From: Sindora glabra
Taxonomy: Eukaryota > Streptophyta > Magnoliopsida > Fabales > Fabaceae
DNA: 64,000 nucleotides
Direction of reading: 5' to 3'
NCBI GenBank assembly: GCA_020226215.1
Contig: CM035236.1
Coordinates: forward strand, 53,505,057 to 53,569,056
Both the position numbers and the translations under genes were made by a program. Below, one piece after another: positions 46,801 to 58,800 of the stretch. The first letter of the stretch is position 1; each line of letters opens with the position of its first letter. The notes under the pieces are model-generated. The model had not been told where the DNA came from, did not search any database, and worked only from the letters and a program-made list of their open reading frames with translations.

Positions 46801-48370
46801 GATATAGTTTTGTAAATTACATTACACAAACTGATAGGCCTGAAATCATTGAAGGTATAGATTTGCTTGCCTCTAGGAGTTAGAACAATCAATGTTTCAT
46901 TAAATGCCTTAAGCAAGAATCCTCTCGTAAAGAAAGAAAGAGCTATCTTAGTAACATCTTCCCCAATAATCTGCTAGAATTTTTGGTAGAATCTTGTTGT
47001 GAAAGCATCTGGCTCTGGGACTACATTACAAGGAAGCTCTGTGAGTGCTTTTCCAATATCAATACCGGGGAAGTTTCTGTTAAGAATCTCAAGATGCTTC
47101 TCATTAAGCCTAGGGATTGGCAGATGTTGTAGGTCTATATTTCTTCCTTCCTGCTGCGGGATTGGGCTGAAAAGTTGTTTGAAATGATCTGCAACCATTT
47201 GTTTTATGATTTGTGAATCATGAATAATTTGATCTTGGTCAGTTTGGATTCGAAGAATGTTAGTTTTAGCTTTCCTTCTCCTTACTATTTGATGGAAGTA
47301 CTCGGTTCCTCTATCACCATGCAGCATCCATATTTGACGGGCTTTCTGGGCAAAAGCCACTTGCTGACATTCCAAAAGATATTCCAATAACTTTCTAACT
47401 TATTGTTCAAGGTCCCTGTTATGTTCATCCAGATTTTCCGACGATGTTTTAATATGTTGTTCTAGCTCCTTAATTTTTAGTGCAATTTCCCAAAGGTTTG
47501 TTTATCCTATTCACTGACTTGGAATTCGGTATTCAGAACCTGAGTTTTAACTCTAAAAGCCAAGGAACGAGTCACTGGTGTGTACTATGCTTTTTGGATC
47601 ACTTGTTTACATTGAGGATGAGTGGTCCAAAATGCTTGAAATTGAAAGAGATATTTTTTGCATGCTTGATTTGTCAAGGTGTTGAGCATAATAGGTGCAT
47701 GGTCATAAGCAAATATAGGAAAGCTAAAGACAAAAGAGTAGGGGAAACACTGATACCATTTTTCATTACAAAACATTTTTTCCAACCTTTCCCACACACA
47801 TTGATTACCCTATCTATTATTAGACCAAGTGAGCCATTGACCAGTAGCCCTCATATCCAGAAGATTACATTCAAATAACATATCCAGTAGGTTGTCTGCC
47901 TCTGGGAGAGCTGAACTTGAGCTAAGTTTTTCTGAAGGGAGCATTACTTAATTAAAAACTCCAAAAAGTAACCACGGTAGATGGTCCTCACCAGCATTTA
48001 CTTGAGCAAACTTTGTGATAAAACTCCAAAGCTTGTTTCTTTCTGCATCCTGGAGAGGGCCATACATCCCTGTGATCAAGAAAACGGCTAACATCATGGA
48101 TTTCACTCTCAAGTGAATTCAGTTTACAGAAATTGAGATCACTTGTGGTTGAAAACCATTTGTCCAAGCCATAACAGACCCATCCATATGTTCAGTTTCA
48201 ACCACATCTATGAAGCCCATAGATAACAAAAAGGTTTCTGTAGTCTCCACCTTTTGCAGTGTTTCTGACAGTAACAAAAATTGAGGGGTATATTCCATAA
48301 TAAGCTGTCTTAGTCTTTGAATTGTCGAGGGACAACTTAAATCTCAACAATTCCAAGCTAAGATTTTCAT
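43860..48370 (-). pseudogene. LINE ORF2: endonuclease, reverse transcriptase, zf-RVT
   Basis: ORF2 likely starts at the ATG at 48370, reading MKILAWNC as in plant L1 endonucleases, with a TGA directly after where Arg is expected. Endonuclease remains extend to about 47400. RT-linked motifs follow: HGDRGTEYFHQ near 47310, ISLCNVIYKTISEVL near 46830, the LKVDFSKA-DSISW segment near 46620 and the catalytic YVDD near 46300. A zf-RVT segment (LTHLFLQCEFARALW) is near 45110, and the C-terminus is at about 44930-44830. The MITE splits the 3' end. The YVDD variant replaces the more common FADD of plant L1. Multiple stops and shifts abolish coding. Confidence 0.87.
43923..44820. mobile_element. hAT-type MITE with perfect 8-bp TSD (CTCCAAAC), inside the LINE
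   Basis: Ends TAGGGCCGGAA and, inverted, TAGGGGTGGAAA are flanked by CTCCAAAC at 43915-43922 and 44821-44828. Removing it restores a continuous LINE reading (AACAGTAGTTTGGAG then ATG on the minus strand). It has no transposase. Its terminal repeat resembles that of 34872-35556, so both probably used related hAT transposases. Confidence 0.92.
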
Positions 48371-50630
48371 TATGAACGAGGAAGCTGTTTTGGGACAGCC
48401 TCTTGGAACCCCAATTTGATGTGTTCAAATTTGAAGGTGATCTTCTGCAAGATTGTTTGGTATCATAAGCCATCTTGATAACTAATGAGAGAGAGTTCAT
48501 TCCTCTTCAATTCTTGTTAGCGATGACTTACAGTGTTTGAACTTGCAGCCATTGACTCATTTTCTGTATCTAGCTTCTAGATAGTGACTTTTGATCTCTT
48601 CTTCATGCCCTGCAGATCATCTTGTTTTCTCTTCCTTGTGAATTCCATTATGGGCCTTTCATCACTGGAGCTATTAAGTTGCTGGATGATGTTGATGAAA
48701 CCAGATGGAAAGCTTTTGGCCATCTTTGTTATAGCTTCCTTGATGTCAGCTGGATGATTGTCTCTGAACTTATGAGCCATACTAAAGTTATTGCCCTGTA
48801 GCTCAAAATTCTAGTTCTGTTTTGGTTGCAACCCTGAAAGAAGGCCTTGATTGAATCCACAGCCTATCATTGTTGAGGGAGTGAGGCAGACGAGTTGCAG
48901 TTGCTGTGTAACATGAAGAACCAGATTACTGAAGCCAACAATAAGAACTCAAGTTATAACCTGAATTGATTCAGATGAAAAATGTGTTTGAACTTGAGCC
49001 ATCATTCTATGCAACTGTTCTGAAAGAAGGAAACTCCTTATACTCAGATGTGATGAATTATGAAAATTGATTCATAGAAGTTTCATTAATTATAAAGCTA
49101 GTAGGCATTGAAACCTGCATGTGAGGATCAACTGCCAGATGGAGAATATGAGGTGGGACAATGCTACTTACTCCAGGAAGTGTCACAGATTGAGGCTAAG
49201 GACCTTGATTTACAGGGCCATCAAATATGTTAAACCCCTTATTATTCATCTCAGCTACAAAATTCATTGTGTTGTGTAGTTCTTGCTGAATCATTAGTAA
49301 CAGCATCTTCTGGTTGGTTGCTGGATTCAACATTATCACATTGCATATTAACAATTGGCCCGTTGGTTATGAAGGACCCTCCACCCCTGGAAAAGTTGCT
49401 TGTCTGAGAATCCGTTGTTGTCCTAACGAAATATCTGCATTGGATAGAGTTGTGACAGTGGGCAGCGGAGGTTGAGGATATTCCCCATGATCTCCTCTAT
49501 TAACATCTGCATTAGCTTGAGGTTGATTATCATGTTTATATCTTCCATCATATCATCATTAGGTTGATCAATAGAAAAAGTATCTTCTATAGAGTATGAC
49601 GGGGACTGAAGTTCAAGGGCTTTTCCTGGTATATATGGTCTCTGTTAATAAGGTCTCTTCTTTTCCGGTCAAAAAGAAAGTGGACTAACTCATCAACTTC
49701 AATGACCAACTCAATGTAAAAGGTTCTTCTATCAGGATGGGTAGCAAAAGCCCTAGCATGAGGAGTGAAATGTGGATGGAACCCGTCTTCCTGCTCCTAA
49801 ATTAAATTCATCTCTAAGCTGTTGAGCTGCCTGTTAATAGCATCTGTAATCTGCCCATAAGACCAACAGCACTCATATTGTTTATGTCCAATTCTGCCAC
49901 ATGAGAAACAGAAACAAATGAGCCTCTCATACCTGCATTGGATTAATGCCCATTCTCCATTGTCCAATGTAAGCATAAATCTCATGAACAAAGGTTCATC
50001 TAAGCATAAATCTCATGAACAAAGGTCCATCTATTCTAATCTTTACTCTTATTCTAATCTTTACTCTTAACCTCATAAATCATAGATTTCTAGGGAAACC
50101 CTCTGACCAATCAATCCGTTCTACTGGTCCCAGCATAGAACCTAAATATTCAGCAAAGGAAGGGTGTTGATAATCTAAAGGCAACCCCTAAAGCTGAACC
50201 CAGATAGAAATCTCATTGATTTCAAGATTACTAAGTGTTTGGTTCCCAATTCTCAAACACTAATAAAGCACCTTGAATTGCCATGATCCATTCTCCTTGA
50301 TATATTCTTTGTCCTCCACATCTTGAAAGTAAATTATGTGAAAGTTGTCTTGTTTTACCTAAAAAATGGAAATTACCTTTTAACTCCCAAAATGCATGTA
50401 GGATATCTTGCATGCGTCTGACAAAGAAGCTTCTGTTGTCAACTAAGTAACCAACTAAACAGTGAGACCACCAACTCCTTGAGTTTTGAAGCAGGGCAGG
50501 AGTTTCGTGAACCATCATTGCTGTGAGTCTTGAATTGTAAATCCTCTTGCAAATAGAAGTTTTGCCCTTCTTCATCACCTCCTGAAGAAGCACTAGTATC
50601 TGACTAGCTTATATCCCTGAATCGAGACAT
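48340..50630 (-). pseudogene. LINE ORF1: DUF4283-like domain and CCHC zinc knuckle
   Basis: The likely start is the ATG at 50630 (MSRFRDIS then a stop). A DUF4283-like region (CLVGYLVDNRSFFVRR...AFWELKG) is at about 50470-50370. A CCHC knuckle with the spacing C-x2-C-x4-H-x4-C (CFSCGRIGHKQYEC) is at about 49910-49865. The remainder down to ORF2 is low in recognisable features. Such ORF1 proteins bind the element RNA. In-frame stops are present. Confidence 0.8.
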
Positions 50631-50775
50631 TTTGAACAAAAAGTTTGTGTTTTTCCAACATGCAAAGGCAGAGCAATGAATTATGGGAAAACCTTGTGTT
50701 TTGGCAACATGCAAAGGCAGAGTCTTTACTTAAAAGGAAAGTTAGAGTACTGAGGACAAGGATACAATGTTGAAA

Positions 50776-50905
50776 GTTAGATTTCGAAGTCAGAAAATGT
50801 TAAGAATTCATTGAACCCATTCGTACTGAAAGCTACTTGAGCTTCGTTCTCTCCGGTTCGGACTTCAGCCTTCTATGAAATATATATATATATATTATTT
50901 CCAAT
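50776..50905. repeat. Direct repeat, copy 1
   Basis: About 130 bp including GAACCCATTCGTACTGAAAG, AGCTACTTGAGCTTCGTTCT and a closing TA-rich tract match 52734-52862 with scattered differences in the same orientation. The copies are 1.96 kb apart. Copy 1 overlaps the presumed LINE leader. Confidence 0.8.
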
Positions 50906-51229
50906 TAGGAAACCAGCTCAGATCTACCCGCTATAAATTAAGATAAATAACACCAATCCGTCTAGCCGCTTAAGAAGAGAAGGGGAAGTCCATCAGTGAT
51001 TGCCGGAACCAAGTCCTCAATTTCAAAGGTGAGGAGCGCAGAAGCCTTCCCGAGTTGACGAGGTGGCATAGTATCGACTCCTTCTATGACTAAGGGAAGT
51101 TATTCCTCTTCCGCCTACTGCTACTAGGACTGTTATTGCTATTGCTCCGCTTCCTTCCTTCTGTGTACCAACAATTGGCAGGAATGGCAGGTACACTATC
51201 TTGATCAAGACGATTGAAGACCGGGCACT

Positions 51230-51989
51230 TATGCATTTGATTTGTTTGGAAGGTGAAAACGGGAGAGAAAGGAAATATAAATAAAATTAATTTTTTTTAT
51301 ATGGAATAATTGAGAAGAAAGGAAATGAGATTGAATCAAATTATTATAATATCATTACAGTATATTATGTAAAGATAGTTATAATATTAATTCATCAAAC
51401 TCAATTAAAAATTTCTAATATACTAATAAAATATTATACATTTAATAAGAGATAAATTTTTTAAATAATTTTAAATAATAATACTAATGATTAAAAATAA
51501 CAATAAGAAAGAAATTATAGATAAAAAATTAAAATTAATATATTTTATTGTGATAGATTAATAAAATTATGAATATGTATAATTTTAAAAATGAAAAATG
51601 TCAAGTGTGCTAAGAAGTTCAATATAATTTGCCACTCATTCCAAGTTCCACAACACTAACATTTTCAAATATCTTGACCCTCCATTTGAGAAGATCTCTT
51701 GTAATTGGATTATTGCATTCAAGCTATATATTTGAAATTTTCCTCAAAATTGAGTTAACAATAAAAAAATTTGATAAAATGCATTCATTAACTTATTATT
51801 ATGAACATAAAAAGTCAAATCAATAGTAGCTCAAAACAATTAAAGCAGATTATATTTGGCAGTAAATTAACAATGAAAAAATTGAATTAATTGTATATAA
51901 ACAATATCATAAGAAATTCTTATCTGAATTGGACAATAAAGAGAGGGAAGAATATATTAAAAAAATTGGAATGTAGAATAAAAAAAAAT
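51230..51989. other. AT-rich segment without supported gene
   Basis: Very AT-rich DNA lies between the first direct repeat region and the GC-richer island. No ORF of interest was seen. Confidence 0.5.
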
Positions 51990-52680
51990 TATCTACACGG
52001 GTCGGGTTCCCTGTTCAATATGAGTTCGATTCATGTTCAGACCCGACATGACCGACTTGGATGCAGAGCTGCCTGACTTGGGAGTGATCCCTATCTGCGA
52101 ATCGCCTACATTCCATTCAATGAGAAACAGATCGGTGTCAGAACTCCGCCCAAAAGTGAAAGATGTCCTCAATCCTTCTCTATTCGACATTAATCATACA
52201 TCTTCCATGGATTTGATAAGATTCCTATAGACATAGTGACGCCAACATAGCAATAGAGGAAGGGAGAAGGAGTGATGCCTGTGAGGAAAAATAGGAGACG
52301 ACGGTGGTGTAGACAGGTTCCTAGTAGAGGCACTGCAGAGGTGGATTTGGAGAAGGCTGAGGTGTTTCTAGTGGAGAACGATGTCTGGAAGGACAGTTGC
52401 TGGGATGGAGAAAAAGTGGGGCACCTTTCACCCAAAATCCATCCATTTATGGGGGGGATGGTAATTTCGCTAGGTCCTATCACTTTTCAAAATCCCATTT
52501 ACCTTCCTCCCTAATTTCAACCCTCAATCAAATAGGTGAAAACTCCAATTTCACCGCACCCATTTCATCCCTTCTGATTTCACCCATTCCAAACAATGGG
52601 TTAATGTCTAGATTGAGATCAAGATTAAGCTCTAAGTCGAGGAAAGCTTTTTCTTCACTTTAGAGGGGAAGGAAACTCTC
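51990..52680 (+). other. GC-richer island with unidentified exon-like ORFs
   Basis: Base composition rises sharply here. Plus-strand frames at about 52033-52230 (FRPDMTDLDAELPDLG, then CESPTFHSMRNRSVSELRPK) and 52272-52514 (VRKNRRRRW) look like coding sequence in residue use, but I recognise no family. It ends in CT-rich sequence before the second direct repeat. It could be a captured gene fragment or part of an unclassified retroelement. Confidence 0.35.
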
Positions 52681-52733
52681 TTTTCTTCACTTCTTTGATA
52701 AGTGTCTTAGCAGAAGCAGAATTGATTATGATT

Positions 52734-52862
52734 GACTTAGATTTTGAAGCTAGAAAATGTTTAGAATTGATTGAACCCATTCACACTAAAAGCTACTTGA
52801 GCTTTGTTCTCTTCAGTTCGGACTTCACCCTTCTACGAAATATATATGTATATATATTATTT
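52734..52862. repeat. Direct repeat, copy 2
   Basis: It is the counterpart of 50776-50905, including the terminal TA-rich tract. It has no TG...CA ends, so the pair does not look like LTRs. Confidence 0.8.
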
Positions 52863-55800
52863 TATCATTGTGACTAAATCATATGTAATTCATATTTAAT
52901 TCTAACTTTATATTAGTAAATGCAAAAATTTTAATGGTGTATTGAAACTAGTCTTTTCCTATGCATGCTATATGCCAGATAGGATTTAAAAGCAATAATT
53001 TATATGTATTCTTTTAAATAAAATAAAAATAAAACTAATTTGTAAATGCATTAACATATGTCAATACTACCTTTGAACCTTAACATTTTATACACTATTA
53101 AATTTAATTAAAAAATTTTTATATAATAATTAATGGGATGAATTTCATTCACCTTTTTAAAGGTTTGGGTATAAATTACCGATGTTCCCTCTATTTTTAA
53201 AATTTCATAAACCTCCCTTAGATGTTAATGGATATTAACTTTTTTCATTTTATACCAATTTTACCCATTTAAGTATTATAATATTACAAATTTATATTTA
53301 AAAATATCTAAATTAATAAAGTTAATTAAAAATAATAATTCTTTAAGATGATGATTGTGTTTTTGCAAAATAATTGAAATTTTTCTTAAATATTTTTATA
53401 AAAAGGTGACTTTATAAAAAAATTTAAACTTTATTATATACATTACATGTTGCAAATATAAAGAAATTTTTATTGATAAAAATTGTACTATAATTTTTTT
53501 TAATTTTTATGAAAAAATAACTTATTATCTTGAAGATGTGAAAATATGAATATAAAATTTATTTATTTTTTTAATGTTTTAATTTATTAAATTATGTGAT
53601 TAACTTGGACAATATCAAATTTTATATTTTGATATTTTAACTTATTAAATAATTATGGAAACTATTTTAAAAAATAAATAAATTATTTATTATTTTTTAA
53701 ATATTTTGATGCATAATGTATTTTATGACTAAATAACTATTTAATTTATGTCATAACAAAGTTTATAATTTTAATTTTTATTAAGTATTTTTAAAAATTT
53801 ATGTAATTAAGTTTTTAAACTTATGGTTTTATATTCTTAAGTTTTATTTTAATCATCTTCAACTTTCAATTTACCACACTTATTTTAATTAGAAGTAACC
53901 AACTATTGAAATGACGCTAATAAAGAGTGCAATGTGGTGGGGGTTAAGCTTAACGCCAAATGCAAGTTAAAGTTTTTACAGGGGAGTGAGGAATGATATA
54001 TATGGATCATCTCCAACATTTGCAATTGCAATTACTACATCTAACCATCTAAATGAGTGGGGTTTTTGCATTTTCAGGGAGTTCACAATAATCAATGATC
54101 AATGTAGTAATTGCAATTGTAGTTATTGGAGAACAACAAGATCCGAGAATAACAATGGTTGAAAGTGGTGGAGGAATTAAGAGAAGGGGAAGGAATAAGG
54201 AAGACAAGATTCAAGACAAAGAAGAGCAAGAAGGAAAAGAAGTGTTACAAACAAACTTAATATAAGGGAGCTAGTTTTATAGGGAAGACTTTCATGCCTA
54301 GATAAAATTTTTAGGTATAGGTTCCTATAAAGGTTAATGGACAAGATTTTAACATATTAATAGTATAGTTCAGCTATCATTATCTATATTTTGTATCTAT
54401 ATATTATAATAAACAAGACAAAGAAATTAAGGAGTCTTTTCCATTGAAAAGGAATGGCAAATTGATATGTGACAAATTATGGGGATGAAACTTATTATAA
54501 AAACAAGCAGGAAACATCATAATTAATGCATAATATATAGATATTGTACCTCAATGAGTTACTCGCATAATTAATGCTTTCTTAATAAATATTACACTGC
54601 TATAAGTTGCACTTAGTGATTTATATTTAATTAAGAGGGAAAAAACTCCTTAATTTCTTTCTTTTGTTTATTATATTTTCATAATCTTTCTAATTTATTG
54701 AGTTAATTTTCATGTGTTTTCTTCCTCTTTAAAGTAATCTCCTTAATTTTTTATTTATTATATTTGTATAATCTCTCTTATTTCTTTCCCTAATTTACTA
54801 TACTTTTTAATTTTTGTGCATTTTCTAAATAGTTGGACTCTTATTTCAATTACACTATCAAACTATTAAATTAAATTGAACCATTCTTTTAATTTCAATA
54901 ACAAATCCTTCATCCTTTAGAAAAATAGAAGGCTTTTTATTTCTATTTCACTTCATTTTCATTATCATTTGAGCCTTTATTGTTTCCTCTCAAAGACACC
55001 ATTAAGGATGAACAATTGTATCTCTAAATTATTCTTTCTTTCCATTTTTATGCTTTTACTTTGCCTTCCTCCAAATTATCCTAAATTGAGGTTTGATTTA
55101 TTCTTTTCTTTATCTATCTCTTAAACTTTTGTTTGGTATATTTTCATCCATATCCTAATTTCTTGCTTTCTCTTTCAAATTTTTAGATCATTAGCATCTG
55201 TGTTTCCACAATTTTCTTCTTTTAATGAGGGTCACAATATCAACACCATATATAAGTTCCTTGCCTTGTCAATATAAACTCTATATCTTAGTAGTGTACT
55301 AGACTAGAAGTAAATGTTTTTTTATTTATCTATTAAAAATTTCATTCTTTTAAGTTAATGTAAGTATATGAATTGGAGTAAAGTTTGCTAAATTATCTAC
55401 TAGGTTGTTGAGAAAGATGAACAATTGACATGAGATTTTCCTACTGCATATTAATTGTTTTTCATTGTATTTAATCATATATAGGACTACATGAGGTAAA
55501 AAATTATTATTTTTTATTTTTTCCTAAAAAAGGTTTTTAACTATTTAGTTTTTTATTTTCTATGGGAATGTTCCTCTTTTTTTATTGCCTTGAAATTAAA
55601 AGGCTTATTTGAATTTGAATTTTTAATTTTAATAATAATCATAATGTTGTAGTAGATATTCTAAACAATATTTTTGGTTTTATCCTTACAATGCAAGAGA
55701 TGCAATTTTGTTAGTTAAATAAATAACAATTTTTTTGCAACCATTGATCTAACTTAGGATGATATAATTTATTATTGACAAGGTGTAGGCATAAAATTTT

Positions 55801-58800
55801 AATGGCAATAATAATTAGCAACTTAAGAATCTTAAAATTTTAGTAAATAGTACTACTTGATTTGTTCATTTGAGGACCATCCCATTAAATTGTAATTATA
55901 AGAAGAAGGAATTAGACTTTTTCTAAGTCTAGAAATGATGGTGATGCTTTATTTTCTCATTTGATTGGAAGGTAATCCTATACAATTGTAAGATAAGGCT
56001 TAACCACCATCAATAAGGTAATGATATTATTATCATAACTTAAATATGTAATAATGTGAAAAGAAATAAATTTTTCATTTAAAAATTACGAGGAAGAGGA
56101 AATTTGACTTTCTCCATTATAGGATAATTTTTAGTTTAACATGGAACTCTATTAAATTCTATTAAGTAAGTCAAGATGAAATTTTGTCAATCTTTTATTA
56201 AAATATTCACAGGTTATATTTACTTTTTAACTATTGACAAATTACAAAGCTAAGTATGATACATGTATCTTATCGAATAGATTTTCTTTTACAAGATTTA
56301 GTATTCAAGAGGCACTAAACTGAGTATAGGCATTGTTCTTTTAGGTATTTGTATTTGCATTGATACAAATGTGAGTGTTAACATATAATGATTTGTTAAA
56401 GCATTAATAGTAGTATAAAGCATTTCTTTGCAACAATAAGTGTCCTTTGAAGTTAACCACACTATAAAAAGGTAATTATTAAAGTAATGATTTTATTTTC
56501 ATGACTTGAAAGTTTAATTTAGATCAATATTTTATTTTATCTAAATTAAGGCACTGATGTTAGATGAAATAATTTCTTCATTTATAAATTATATACGAGC
56601 AAGAAGAAATTAAGCTTTCTCCAAATCTTGGCTTGATTTTGTTAACTTGCCTCTACTTAGAAGCTTAGTAAATGCATCATATATTGGCTTGACATTAAGA
56701 TTAATAGAGACTTTAATTATTGATCTAGCCCTTTTTGATATTTGAGAAAATATAAGCTTTCTTCGTATTTCACTTAACAAATATATAATGGAGTAAAAAC
56801 ATATTTTGAGATTCTTAAACACACCCTCTGTAAGTTTTCATAAGAATATGAATGCATTAAACTTGGTCAAGTATTAATTTGGGAGCTAATTAGGATAAAA
56901 ACTTAACTAAAGTTACTTGAGATTGTTATTTTCATTTAAGTCTTTTTGAAACCTTTTTATAATTCATACTACTTCTCATGGAATTGATACTTAGACTAAT
57001 CCTCTTCTTTTCTTTGCCTTTTTGGTTTCTGTATTCCTTTTAGAACTAATTTTTTATATGATGTTTAGAAGATGATATTATGCGGAATCATATATTATAA
57101 GCATTATACATGTGTGTTGTAAGATACCTTTTATGGGGGTCATCCAAGAAAATCCTATTGATCTCCACTTTAAATATTTAATGCCTACTTTGTAAAGTTA
57201 AATCTTGCTATTATCTAATACTTTACTTTGCAGAGTTAAATATTGTACTATTTTATTTTCTTCAAGATTTTGCTTAAATTCAAATGTCCAATTTGTGAAC
57301 GTGAAGGTGGTGATCAAAGGCAAATGGGAAGTATTCATAAATACAAAACCATGTTTTAAACAATATTATTCTATGCACAAGAGGATACTATACTTAAGAG
57401 ATATACTACAAAGATATTAAAAGTCTAGCATATATAGATATAATAATAAGTCCATTGGTTACATACCTATAATAGTAGTATTTCTATTGAAGTATTTATG
57501 TCATCATAAAATTGGAAGCAAACCATAATCCTAATTTAAGAAGTTAAGATAATTTTAGAATCATAAATGATCATATATATTATAAATGATTATCATATAT
57601 AAAATATATAGAGTCTTTTTAATGTGACAAAATTATTTGTATCAATTTAGACTTTATTTTATGTAAGTAGCTAATAAATTAGTTAATAGTTAATAAGATA
57701 GTTAATGACTAATAGTTAATAGCTAATAATTTATAGTTATAGCTCATAAATTAGTTAATTATGTAAAAAATATTTTAATTGATTATGTAAAAAATGTTTT
57801 ACGATATTAACTATTAAACTAATTGAAATTACAAAATAACATAAAATATATTAATAGAAATAAATATATAAGTTTAAATAATTCAAATTTATCTAAAGAT
57901 TAAATTATATTAATTCAATTAAAATATTTAAAATAAAAATATAGTATCTAATATTTAATTAATTATATTCTATAAACTTGCATATTTATTTACTTATATG
58001 ATTTTTATTTTATTATTTATAACAAAAATATAGTTACTAATTATATTTTATAACATCATAAATTAATAAAAAGAATAAAAATAGATCTAAATTTTTTTAA
58101 AAAAAATAGTAGTTTATAAGTTATAAACTACTCAAAATAACTCATTAAATCAAAGCTTATTTTTTTTAGTAAGTAGTGTTTGAAATACCTCTAAAAGCTA
58201 ATTTATAATTTATTGACTTGGTTAATAAATTATAAGTTAATTTATTTATTGTGCAAAATGGAGATTTAATGTATTAAAACCATTAGCTCCCTAAAAATAA
58301 AATAATTAATAATTATTTCAACACTTTGAAAAGAGTACAAATAGACACATATTCTTGTTTATATATATATTTGTATGTATGTATAGGTTATGCATCTTAA
58401 AGATATTTTTAAGAATATTGTCTTTACAATTTGATGGATTGAATTATTAATTTGAATGATCTGTTAATATTGATTATTAAGCAATTAAATAAAATTAATT
58501 TTTATTTATTATTTGTAACAAAAATAAAATTAGAAGTTAGAATTTTGTTATATTATGCAATTATACAATCATTGAGATTGTATGAAAAAATAGAATATAT
58601 AGTTAAAGATATTCTCAAATGTATATAAAAAATACTCATAAATAACTAATTTTAGGAGGATGAAAAATATAATAATTTTATAAATATATTTTTTATAAAA
58701 TAATAATGAAATTCATGCATCATACAAGTTAAAAACTAGTTATATATAAATGAATGCATAAGTTTTTACAAACTTACTTTTCTATAAATTTTAATTATGA

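Larger units (their letters stand above)
43560..50900 (-). mobile_element. L1-type LINE, decayed, nearly full length
   Basis: The order on the minus strand is leader (50900-50631), ORF1 with a DUF4283-like domain and CCHC knuckle (from 50630), ORF2 with endonuclease (from 48370), reverse transcriptase and C-terminal zf-RVT region, and a 3' part to about 43560. This is the arrangement of plant L1 elements. Frequent stops and shifts show it is old. A hAT MITE at 43923-44820 interrupts its 3' part. I could not locate the poly(A) end or a target duplication, so both limits are approximate. Confidence 0.85.

Noticed and set aside
46974..47387. A stand-alone gene encoding a 137-residue protein
   Set aside because: It is a segment of LINE ORF2 between endonuclease and RT.
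50776..52862. A TRIM or small LTR element with the 130-bp repeats as LTRs
   Set aside because: The repeats lack TG...CA ends, primer site, polypurine tract and target duplication.
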